NCBI GenBank assembly: GCA_913063155.1
Contig: CAJXYU010000006.1
Span: 62,001-126,000 of the forward strand
Reading direction: 5' to 3'
DNA from: an uncultured Desulfovibrio sp.
Lineage (GTDB): Bacteria; Desulfobacterota; Desulfovibrionia; Desulfovibrionales; Desulfovibrionaceae
Length of the DNA stretch: 64,000 bases
Each line of letters starts with the position of its first letter. The first letter of the stretch is position 1. The translations under genes and the position numbers were made by a program. This document shows, in pieces, positions 39,723-48,248 of this stretch. A model generated the notes under the pieces. That model did not search any database. It saw only the letters and a program-made list of their open reading frames with translations, and was not told the DNA's origin.

Positions 39723-41609
39723 ATGGAAGAGCTCGACAAGCAGGAAAAGAGAGTCTGCACGGAAAGACAGGAGCTGTTGAACGAACTCAACATGCTGAGC
39801 AGCAGGGTCGCCGAACTGGAATCCTCGCAATCCCCTTGCGGCGTCAGGATGAACTGCGGCCTGGGCTCCAAGCAGCCGGGGCAGCCCGAAACCGAGTACA
39901 GGTTCGAAGATTTCTTCAACATAGACGCGATCCAGGAAATTCAGGACGCCTTTGCCGAGGCCGCGAACGTGGCCTCGATCATCACGGACGTAGACGGCAG
40001 GCCGATCACCAAACCCAGCCGTTTCTGCACCCTCTGCAACGACGTGATCCGAAAGACCAAAAAAGGTCTGCGGAACTGCATGCGCTCGGACGCATCCTTC
40101 GGAACGGACAACCCTTTGCAGCCCATCATCCGCCCTTGCCTGAGCAGCGGGCTCTGGGACGGAGGCACCAGCATTTATGTCGGCGACCGCCACATCGCCA
40201 ACTGGATCATCGGCCAGGTCCGCGTCTCTTCCCAACTGGACAGAAAGCCACTCGACTACGCACGGGAAATCGGGGCAGACGAGCAGGAATACATGGAGGC
40301 GTACAGCCGGGTTCCCTACATGGACCGCGATCAGTTCCTGAACGTCTGCAAAGCCCTGTGCCTCATCGCCAACCAGATTTCCACCCTTGCGCAACAGAAC
40401 CATCTGCAGGCCCAGGCCATTCGCCGCAGGCAGCAGGCGGAGCTCGCCCTCAAGGAAAGCGAGGAACGTTTCAGGCAGTTGTCCGAAGCGACCTTCGAAG
40501 CCATTTTCATCCATCGGGACGGCGTCATCCTCGAGGTCAACAAGGCCGGGCGCACCTTGTTCGGCTACTCGCAAAAGGAACTGCTCGGACTGCGCATCGA
40601 AACACTGGCCGTGCCCGAATACCGGCTTATCATGCGTGAATACATCCGCAACAGCGCGCCGACCCGCTTCGAGGCGCAACTGGCGTGCAGGGACGGACGG
40701 ATTCTCATCTGCGAGGTTCAGGAAAGGAATATGGTCTTCCAGGGAGACGAAGTCCGGGTGTGCGCTGTCCGCGACATAACGGAACGGGTCGAGTCCGAAC
40801 GGGAAACCAAGGAAAAGGAGCAGCAACTCATACAGGCCGACAAAATGGTCTCCCTCGGCATACTGGTTTCCGGCATGGCCCATGAAATCAACAACCCGAA
40901 CAGCTTCATCACCCTGAACCTGCCCCTGCTTTCGGACGTCTGGAAGGACGTCAGCCCGATCCTCGAGGCATATTACCACGACAACGGCGATTTTCTGGCC
41001 GGTGGTTTGGAGTATTCGGAACTGCGCAGCTTTCTGCCGTCGCTGCTCGGCCGCATGCAGGAAGGGGCCTCGCGCATCAAGGGCATCGTCAACAGCCTCA
41101 AGGACTATTCCCGTCTGCAGCCGGGAGAGTTGATGTGGGAGGCGGACATGAACGACATCGTCCGGAATTCCCTGAGTCTTCTCGACAACCTCATCACCAC
41201 GAGAACCGCCCGGTTCGAACTGGACCTGTCTCCGTCCCTGCCCCCGGTGTGGGGCAATCCCCAACGGCTGTCGCAGGTCCTCATCAACCTGATCGTCAAC
41301 TCCTGCGAGGCGCTTACATCCAAGAACCAAGGAATATGCGTCGCTTCCCGTCACCTGCGGGGGCAGGACGCCGTTGAAGTCACGGTCACGGATGAAGGTC
41401 CCGGCATCCCGGAAGAACTGCTGTCCAAGATCACGGACCCCTTTTTCACCACCAAACGCGACTGCGGCGGCACCGGACTGGGATTGTCCGTTTCCTCGGC
41501 CATCGTTCGGGAACACCACGGCAAGTTGACCTTTTCCTCAGATCCGGCAACGGGAACTGTCGCAAAGGTCATCGTGCCCATAGCGGAAAAACGAGAGAGC
41601 AATGCATAA
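39723..41609 (+). CDS. PocR-domain, PAS-domain sensor histidine kinase
   Basis: PocR-like YRFEDFFNIDAIQEIQDAFAEAANVASIITDVDGRPITKPSRFCTLCNDVIRKTKKGLRNCMRSD; HisKA GMAHEINNPNSFI; HATPase GGTGLGLSVSSAIVREHHG. Confidence 0.9.
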   Translation: MEELDKQEKRVCTERQELLNELNMLSSRVAELESSQSPCGVRMNCGLGSKQPGQPETEYRFEDFFNIDAIQEIQDAFAEAANVASIITDVDGRPITKPSRFCTLCNDVIRKTKKGLRNCMRSDASFGTDNPLQPIIRPCLSSGLWDGGTSIYVGDRHIANWIIGQVRVSSQLDRKPLDYAREIGADEQEYMEAYSRVPYMDRDQFLNVCKALCLIANQISTLAQQNHLQAQAIRRRQQAELALKESEERFRQLSEATFEAIFIHRDGVILEVNKAGRTLFGYSQKELLGLRIETLAVPEYRLIMREYIRNSAPTRFEAQLACRDGRILICEVQERNMVFQGDEVRVCAVRDITERVESERETKEKEQQLIQADKMVSLGILVSGMAHEINNPNSFITLNLPLLSDVWKDVSPILEAYYHDNGDFLAGGLEYSELRSFLPSLLGRMQEGASRIKGIVNSLKDYSRLQPGELMWEADMNDIVRNSLSLLDNLITTRTARFELDLSPSLPPVWGNPQRLSQVLINLIVNSCEALTSKNQGICVASRHLRGQDAVEVTVTDEGPGIPEELLSKITDPFFTTKRDCGGTGLGLSVSSAIVREHHGKLTFSSDPATGTVAKVIVPIAEKRESNA

Positions 41610-43017
41610 GACCACCGGCACAACCCCGCGGTATCCCGTTCTTCTTGTGGACGATGAGGAGTCCTGGCTGCACAGCTTCAAGGCGGCGCTCAGGTCGAGC
41701 GGCCTGGACAACGTCGAACTTCTCAGCGACAGCAGGGAGGTGCTTGCCGCCCTGGACGGCAAACAATACTGCGCAGTGGCCGTGGACCTGATGATGCCGC
41801 ACATTTCGGGCGAGGACCTCATTCCCAGCATTGTCGAATCTCACCCTGAAGTTCCCGTGCTGGTCATTTCCGGCCTCAACGAGATCAAGACCGCTGTCAA
41901 TTGTATCCGGCTCGGCGCTTTTGATTTCATCGTCAAGACGGAAGACCGCAACACGCTTATCGCGGGTATCCGACATGCCATTGAAATCTATGAACTACGT
42001 CATGAAAACAATGCACTGCGCCATAATTTCTTCAAACCGGACCTCGACAGACCGGAGCTCTTTTCCGACATCGTCACGGCCCACCGGGATATGCGGGCCG
42101 TGTTTCAGTATATTGAGGCCATCGCCGAAACCGACAGACCGGTGATCATCACCGGCGAAAGCGGCGTCGGCAAAGAGTTGGTGGCGCACGCCATTCATAG
42201 GGCAAGCGGCAGAAAAGGCGAGTTCGTGGCAGTGAACATCGCCGGGCTGGACGACAACGTCATTGCGGACACTCTGTTCGGACACAGGAAAGGGGCCTAC
42301 ACAGGCGCGACCGACGCCCGTATCGGCCTTGTGGAAAAGGCCGGAAACGGCACCCTGTTCCTCGACGAAATCGGTGACCTCAGCATGGCTTCACAGACCA
42401 AGTTGTTGCGCCTGCTTCAGGAGCGGGAATACATGCCCCTGGGGTCGGACATGGCCAAGAAATCCAGTGCCAGGGTCATCACGGCGACCCATCAGGAACT
42501 CGTCAAGATGCAGAACGCCGGAAAATTTCGAAACGACCTGTTTTACAGGCTCCGCGGGCACACCATTCATATTCCTCCGCTCAGAAAACGGCATGGAGAC
42601 CTTCCCCTGCTCATCGCCCACTTCGCAGGAGAAGCGGCCGCAAGCCTGAAAAAGAGCATCCGGGCAGACGTCGAAGACATCGCCTCCGCCCTTTCCTCTT
42701 ATCCTTTCCCCGGCAATGTCAGGGAATTGCAGCACCTGATCTACGATGCGGTCGGTATATGCAAGGGCAAAAGACTCACCGCCGAGAACTTCAAGACACT
42801 CCTCCCTTCAACCCACATCCGGATAGATGCAGCCCAATCACATGTCCGGCAGGAAGCGCCGGTTTCGTTCGGGGGCACGCTGCCTTCTCTGAAAGAAGTC
42901 CGCAGCAAATTGATCAATGAAGCCTTGCGCAGGACCAACGGCAACCAGTCCGCCGCAGCCCAGTTGATCGGCATCACCAGGCAGGCGGTCAGCAAATTCC
43001 TCAAGGAAAACGGATAG
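41602..43017 (+). CDS. Sigma-54-dependent response regulator (NtrC family)
   Basis: Receiver [28 protein letters not shown]+ [63 protein letters not shown]. Confidence 0.94.
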   Translation: MHKTTGTTPRYPVLLVDDEESWLHSFKAALRSSGLDNVELLSDSREVLAALDGKQYCAVAVDLMMPHISGEDLIPSIVESHPEVPVLVISGLNEIKTAVNCIRLGAFDFIVKTEDRNTLIAGIRHAIEIYELRHENNALRHNFFKPDLDRPELFSDIVTAHRDMRAVFQYIEAIAETDRPVIITGESGVGKELVAHAIHRASGRKGEFVAVNIAGLDDNVIADTLFGHRKGAYTGATDARIGLVEKAGNGTLFLDEIGDLSMASQTKLLRLLQEREYMPLGSDMAKKSSARVITATHQELVKMQNAGKFRNDLFYRLRGHTIHIPPLRKRHGDLPLLIAHFAGEAAASLKKSIRADVEDIASALSSYPFPGNVRELQHLIYDAVGICKGKRLTAENFKTLLPSTHIRIDAAQSHVRQEAPVSFGGTLPSLKEVRSKLINEALRRTNGNQSAAAQLIGITRQAVSKFLKENG

Positions 43018-43085
43018 ATTTAAGGCAAAAAAGATTGGAATCCGTCGCCACGGGGCAATACAGTTGGGGCGGATTTCCATATGAC

Positions 43086-43125
43086 CAGGCAAAAAAAGAG
43101 GCGCATCGAGCTGCGCCTCTTTTTT
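43086..43125. terminator. Bidirectional rho-independent terminator
   Basis: AAAAAAGAGGCGCA-TCGAGC-TGCGCCTCTTTTTT. Confidence 0.9.
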
Positions 43126-44792
43126 CAGAACCGTTCAAACTCGTCACCGTCTTCGGCCATGTCCAGGTTCACCCCATCCTGCTCTTCCCCGGGTTCCGCC
43201 GGCGGCAACGGAGCCGGTTTTGCGGCCGGCTTTGTCCGCGTTCCGGAGGCAACCAGCGGCCCTTGCTGACGGCGTCCTATCTTGAAGAAGGCGACGGTGC
43301 TCTGTAGTTGCTCGGCCTGGGCGCTCATTTCCTCGGCGTTGGAGGCGGTCTCCTCGGAAACCGACGCGTTCTGCTGGATGACGTTGTCCAGTTCCTCGAT
43401 GGCTTTGTTGATTTCGCTTGCTCCCGAATCCTGCTCAAGGCTTGCTGACGCGATGTTCTGAATCAACTCCGCGGTACGCTGGATGTCCGGAACCATCTTG
43501 GCGAGCATGGAGCCCGCCTTTTCCGCCACCTGAACCGACGTCGACGAGAGTTCACTGATTTCTCCTGCAGCCAGTCCGCTGCGCTCCGCCAACTTGCGGA
43601 CCTCGGCGGCGACCACGGCAAACCCCTTTCCGTGTTCTCCGGCACGCGCGGCCTCGATTGCCGCGTTCAGCGCCAACAGGTTGGTCTGTCGTGCGATTTC
43701 TTCAATGATTGAAATCTTTTCGGCAATCTGTTTCATGGCTGAAACGGTTTGGGCGACAGCCTTGCCTCCCTCTTCCGCATCGCCGGAAACCGACCGGGCT
43801 ATTTTTTCGGTCTCCGAGGCATTGTCGGCATTCTGCCGAATGTTGGAAGCCATCTGTTTCATGGAGGAGGCGATCTTCTCGACCCCGGAAGTCTGTTGCG
43901 CAGCGCCCTGCGCAAGAATTTGCGAAGTCGCGGAAAGTTCCTCCGCTCCCGCCGTCACGTTACTGGCCGAATCCTGCACCTCGACGACGACCGAGCGCAT
44001 GCGGTCGACCATCCGGTTCAGAGCCCCGGCGAGCATGCCGAGCTCGTCCTTCTGAGCGAGTGGAATATCCTCCCGCATGTCTCCGCCGGCCATATTCCGG
44101 GCGAAATCCACGCCAAGAGCGACAGGACCGGTTATCGTCCGCGCAATGACAAAGGTCATCAACCCTCCGATAAGCAAACCGGCCAACATTGAAATAATGA
44201 TGATCGTGAGATTCCTTTCATAGGTTGAACTCGCGCTCGCGTTGGCTTCAGCCGCGAACTTCAAATTCATTTTGGTGAGTTCGTTAATGTGGTTGCGCAT
44301 GGTTTCGAATTTGACCGCGGCGTCGGCTAGCGTCAGATCCAATGCGACTCTTCGGCCCGCGCGTGTGTCGCTTATGCGGCCGTCGACAACCTGACGGGAA
44401 ATGGGTTCCCACTCCTTGAACGCCGTTTCGAATTCCTGAATGACCTTTTTCTCTTCCGCGGTGCTGGCGATCTGAACGTATTTCCGGAAACGTTCCTTCA
44501 CCTGCTCCAGGTTGGCGTTGTAGTCGTCAACCAATGTCTTGAACCGCTCCGACTTGGCGTTGGCGAAGATCATGGACCTTTCCGCCACCAGAAGTTGCTG
44601 CAGGTCCCGGTCCGCCTCAAGCAGTAAATTCAAGCTGGGCATGTTGATGCTGAAGACGTCCTGCAACTCCTGATTGATACTGCGTGCGCCGACAATCCCC
44701 ACCACACCCGTGACGAGAAGAAGGCCGGCGAGCAGGCAAAACATCTGCAGGAGCTTGAAACCGATCCGTATGTCCCTGAGGCGTATCATCAT
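43125..44792 (-). CDS. Methyl-accepting chemotaxis protein
   Basis: 4HB-type N-terminus, HAMP, signalling hairpin [42 protein letters not shown]. Confidence 0.95.
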   Translation of the reverse strand: MMIRLRDIRIGFKLLQMFCLLAGLLLVTGVVGIVGARSINQELQDVFSINMPSLNLLLEADRDLQQLLVAERSMIFANAKSERFKTLVDDYNANLEQVKERFRKYVQIASTAEEKKVIQEFETAFKEWEPISRQVVDGRISDTRAGRRVALDLTLADAAVKFETMRNHINELTKMNLKFAAEANASASSTYERNLTIIIISMLAGLLIGGLMTFVIARTITGPVALGVDFARNMAGGDMREDIPLAQKDELGMLAGALNRMVDRMRSVVVEVQDSASNVTAGAEELSATSQILAQGAAQQTSGVEKIASSMKQMASNIRQNADNASETEKIARSVSGDAEEGGKAVAQTVSAMKQIAEKISIIEEIARQTNLLALNAAIEAARAGEHGKGFAVVAAEVRKLAERSGLAAGEISELSSTSVQVAEKAGSMLAKMVPDIQRTAELIQNIASASLEQDSGASEINKAIEELDNVIQQNASVSEETASNAEEMSAQAEQLQSTVAFFKIGRRQQGPLVASGTRTKPAAKPAPLPPAEPGEEQDGVNLDMAEDGDEFERF

Positions 44793-44849
44793 ACCTCCCG
44801 TGGCTGCAGCTCCCCCGGCGAATCAGCATTCGCCGGGGACCGGGTGTTG

Positions 44850-45407
44850 TTAGAGCTTATCCACATCGATCCCGAAGGTAATGGCTCCGATGGCTTTGCC
44901 GCCGTCCATGACCGGCACCGAAACCTGAACCAGATATGCCTGGGAGGAGTCGTCGAACTCGACTTCGTCCACGAAAACAGCTCCGGCCCCACCGGCATAG
45001 GAATTCTTGAACTTGGCTTCGTCCCCCTGCCAGTAGTCGGACGTCTTATCAGTCATACCGACGTTGGCGCCCTGGTTGTCCATGACGAAAATTTCGGAAT
45101 AATAGGGCTCGGACTCCTGAATCTGCCTGAGGTGTTTTCCGAGATCGGACTCCATGAGCGCCGACATGTAGTCGGCGATACCGGCGTCGCCCTTCCATTT
45201 CTCGTCCATGGCCTGAATTTCGGTCAGGCTCGTCCCTTTGGCGTTCTGCTCCTTGACCGCTGCAACGATCACCGGATCCGTGCCGAGCTTGGCCAGGGTG
45301 GAATCCGCGAGGTCATAGATTTTTTGCGGCGCTTTTTCCGCGTGCGAAACTCCGAATGCCAACGTCAGAACAAACAGGGTACAAAGAATGATTTTCACTG
45401 CCTTCAT
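44850..45407 (-). CDS. Secreted stand-alone PDC/Cache-like sensor domain protein
   Basis: Signal peptide MKAVKIILCTLFVLTLAFGVSHA; ESEPYYSEIFVMDNQGANVGMTDKTSDYWQGDEAKFKNSY...VFVDEVEFDDSSQAYLVQVSVPVMDGGKAIGAITFGIDVDKL; no TM or signalling domain. Confidence 0.8.
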   Translation of the reverse strand: MKAVKIILCTLFVLTLAFGVSHAEKAPQKIYDLADSTLAKLGTDPVIVAAVKEQNAKGTSLTEIQAMDEKWKGDAGIADYMSALMESDLGKHLRQIQESEPYYSEIFVMDNQGANVGMTDKTSDYWQGDEAKFKNSYAGGAGAVFVDEVEFDDSSQAYLVQVSVPVMDGGKAIGAITFGIDVDKL

Positions 45408-45625
45408 GATTTCCCCCAATGAAAGATTAAGGTGATGACTGTAATCATAACCATCACATTCCGATCATTTTGCTATTATTTTTTCATTTTCCGCTTTAGA
45501 AACCTTCGCTCTTATCGCAACGATAATCATTGTCGAGCGAATCATCCCGCTTCCGAATCCCATGCCGGACTCATACCGATCTGCAATGGGTCACCGACAT
45601 GGCCGACTTGGCCCGGGCGCAAAAA

Positions 45626-45662
45626 AAAGCCCCGGCGGAATTTCCCGCCGGGGCTTTTTCAT
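45626..45662. terminator. Rho-independent terminator
   Basis: AAAAAAAAGCCCCGGCGGGAA-like stem: AGCCCCGGCGG...CCGCCGGGGCTTTTT. Confidence 0.85.
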
Positions 45663-45672
45663 ACGTATCGGA

Positions 45673-46155
45673 TCATATGTAGACGATCTTGAAACCGGGG
45701 AATTTTTTGTGGCATCGTTTCAAAACGCCGCAGGCCACATCGAGCTGCCGTTCCAGCTCCTTGATCAGCTTCTTGCGGGTTGTGCGCCGCAGGTTGGCTT
45801 CCACCACATGGCCGTCCTCGGCCCGGGTTTGAAAGGAATATTCCAGGGGGCAGTCAGGGTCGTCCGGGCCGGTCCAGTTTTCGCTGCTGATTTTGATGAC
45901 GGTCTGATTCATCCTGTCGCGATGCCGCCATGCTGCCCTGTTGAGGGCAATGATTTCCGTGCGGCTGAGATGAAGCTGATCTTCCTGGAGCGCCCCGGAA
46001 AAAGAATAGGTGGCGTTCAACACCACAGGCTTTTTCTCGGGCTTGAACATGCCCATTTCCTTGAGAAATGCGACACCCGCACCACCGGCAACGGCAATGG
46101 TGCAAAATGCAAGCCCCCACACGAAGCTCATGATGATTCCACTTTTCCGGCCCAT
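45673..46155 (-). CDS. Uncharacterised single-TM protein, tandem paralog 1
   Basis: MGRKSGIIMSFVWGLAFCTIAVAGGAGVAFLKEMGMF...YSFSGALQEDQLHLSRTEIIALN...FKIVYI; SD GGGAGGAGG. Confidence 0.7.
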   Translation of the reverse strand: MGRKSGIIMSFVWGLAFCTIAVAGGAGVAFLKEMGMFKPEKKPVVLNATYSFSGALQEDQLHLSRTEIIALNRAAWRHRDRMNQTVIKISSENWTGPDDPDCPLEYSFQTRAEDGHVVEANLRRTTRKKLIKELERQLDVACGVLKRCHKKFPGFKIVYI

Positions 46156-46372
46156 CATCCTCCTCCCGCAAAAAACGCAAAAGCCTTTCAAATCAAGTTT
46201 CCGACACGCCACCTACTCTTGAATATAGGCAAAGTAAAGCGGAAATCATCCTCTTCTCGGTGGCAAAATAAAGAAACTCTCAGGAAAGCAAACACAGTGG
46301 CGCAGAGCACTCAGGAAACAAATACAAACTGTTACGAACGCAGTTCAACAAGAATCAGTCATGAGCCGAGAC

Positions 46373-46858
46373 TCAAATATACAACGCCTTGAAATCCACT
46401 TTCTTCTCACGGCACCTGCGACACTCATCGGCAGCCGTATCCAGGTGCCTTTCCAATTCCCTGACCAACCTTTTGCGCATGGTTTCTTTCGGCCAGGTCT
46501 TGACCATGCCGCCATCGCTGGTGTTGAACTCGAAGGTGTACTGAAGCAGGTCATCGCCATCCATACGCCCGTCCCAAGGATCGACCTCCACCTGAATGTC
46601 CATGCCGATCAGCACATCGCGGGTGCGCCAGGCACTGTTGTTGAGGGTAATGATTTCCAAACGGCTGAATTTGAGATCCTTTTCCTTGAGTGGCCCAGAA
46701 AAGGAATATTTCCCACTCAGGGAAACCGCAGGTTGTATAGTGGAGAAAAAAAATCCCTTGTTCGCGAAATATCCGGCGCCCATCCCCCCGGCAAGGGCGA
46801 AGACGCAAAAAACGCCCCCCCAGACGAGCGCGATCCATAATCCGGCCTTACGACTCAT
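46373..46858 (-). CDS. Uncharacterised single-TM protein, tandem paralog 2
   Basis: MSRKAGLWIALVWGGVFCVFALAGGMGAGYFANKGFF...YSFSGPLKEKDLKFSRLEIITLN...FKALYI; SD GGAGG. Confidence 0.7.
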   Translation of the reverse strand: MSRKAGLWIALVWGGVFCVFALAGGMGAGYFANKGFFFSTIQPAVSLSGKYSFSGPLKEKDLKFSRLEIITLNNSAWRTRDVLIGMDIQVEVDPWDGRMDGDDLLQYTFEFNTSDGGMVKTWPKETMRKRLVRELERHLDTAADECRRCREKKVDFKALYI

Positions 46859-46975
46859 CAACGCCTCCGGCAACGCTTGAAAGCGGGCAGAACAGGCCCG
46901 CTTCAAATTCCTTCGACATCAAATATAGGGAAGAGACGTTACGACGGCCCATTATATTATCGGAAGCGGATCAGA

Positions 46976-47458
46976 TCAGATCCACAGAAAGGCGAAATTC
47001 CGGCCTTGGCCGCGGTAACGGCGGTATTCACCCTCGGCCAATTCGGCATAGCGCACCATGCGGGCCACAAGATGACGCCGGGATGTTTCCTGAGGACGAC
47101 TTTGGATGACCTGCCCCGTCAGGGTGGAAAACACCATGGTCATGAGCAGCGTGTCTTCCGGACGAATATCGTTGCGCGACGTGAATATCTCCATGCGCAC
47201 GTCGACACTCTTGATCACGTCCGCCGCGCGCTCCATGCTCCGATTCAGACTCGCGACCTCACCCTGGGAAAGCTTCAGATGCTTTTCCTTCAGCGGCCCG
47301 CTGAATCCGAACCGGAAATCAAGGGCCACAATTTCCGGATCGGAAGAAAAGAGCCCCTTGTCCGTGAAATAGCCCACACCGGCGCCACCGGCCAGAGCCA
47401 ACAGACAGAAGCCGACACTCCAGGCCGCGATGGCCCATGCAGTCGCTTTTCGATGCAT
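46976..47458 (-). CDS. Uncharacterised single-TM protein, tandem paralog 3
   Basis: MHRKATAWAIAAWSVGFCLLALAGGAGVGYFTDKGLF...FGFSGPLKEKHLKLSQGEVASLN...FAFLWI. Confidence 0.7.
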   Translation of the reverse strand: MHRKATAWAIAAWSVGFCLLALAGGAGVGYFTDKGLFSSDPEIVALDFRFGFSGPLKEKHLKLSQGEVASLNRSMERAADVIKSVDVRMEIFTSRNDIRPEDTLLMTMVFSTLTGQVIQSRPQETSRRHLVARMVRYAELAEGEYRRYRGQGRNFAFLWI

Positions 47459-47755
47459 CGCTTTCCAGCCTCGTTTCTTTGTGGATGGCTCACAAGCCTT
47501 CCCGTGGAACGAAGCCCACCCTTCTCACGTACGCGCAGGTCAAGCCCATGATCATTAAATCAAACAACCATTTAAAGTGCAAGAAAATCCGACCGCGCCA
47601 CACTTCATCTCAAATAATAATCCCCTGGCGATACAAAATACGATTTATTCTGGAGAGGGGCACTCCCCAACAACCTAGTGGCATGAGGGTGGGAAAACAT
47701 ATTTCTTGAAAATACCTCCAGAGACGCCATCAACTGCCCCAATGTGGAAGGGCTC

Positions 47756-47808
47756 TTGACACACATACCCCCTCTGGGTACTATACCCTTACCCCTTATA
47801 GGTATATT
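47756..47808 (+). promoter_or_regulatory. Sigma-70-type promoter overlapped by CsoR/CstR-like operator repeats
   Basis: TTGACA-17 nt-TACTAT (47756-47784); overlapping TACCC-N5-GGGTA and TATACC-N13-GGTATA inverted repeats. Confidence 0.65.
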
Positions 47809-47837
47809 AAGAGGCAAACAATCATCGGGAGGACATC

Positions 47838-48161
47838 ATGAACCGCAAGGCAATCACCTTTATCGGGGCGCTGCTCATCACCATTTCCGCCGTAAGCATG
47901 GCTTTTGCTTTCGGCGGCGGCAATGCCCGCAAGGGAAAATTCCTGTACCGCAAAAACTGCCGTTCCTGCCACGGCAAGACGGCTTCCGACCTGAGCCCAG
48001 CCTCAATGGTCCAGGCCGACTGGAAAGCCACTTTCGAGGATGTCTCCAAGATCCCCTGCAACAAGGACTGGCAGGGACTTCCGGAGAAGGACATCAACGA
48101 CATTTTCACCTATCTGCATGATTATGCAAAGGACTCTCCCACCCCTGCAAAGTGCAGCTAG
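47838..48161 (+). CDS. Small c-type cytochrome (class I-like)
   Basis: Signal peptide; CRSCHGKTAS heme-binding CxxCH; single heme. Confidence 0.88.
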   Translation: MNRKAITFIGALLITISAVSMAFAFGGGNARKGKFLYRKNCRSCHGKTASDLSPASMVQADWKATFEDVSKIPCNKDWQGLPEKDINDIFTYLHDYAKDSPTPAKCS

Positions 48162-48248
48162 GGTCCCTCGCGCCGCGGCCGGGTGCTCACTCCGGTCGCG
48201 GCTTCCTGCTGCCGCAATCTGGAGCATGCATGATTTCAGGGAGGTACA

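Noticed and set aside
39492-41519. 675-aa minus-strand ORF antisense to the PocR histidine kinase
   Set aside because: Plus-strand kinase motifs are definitive; the antisense reading is an artefact.
35309-43017. Bacterial microcompartment locus around the glycyl radical enzyme
   Set aside because: No shell proteins (BMC-H/T/P), no phosphotransacylase or CoA-acylating dehydrogenase in the window.
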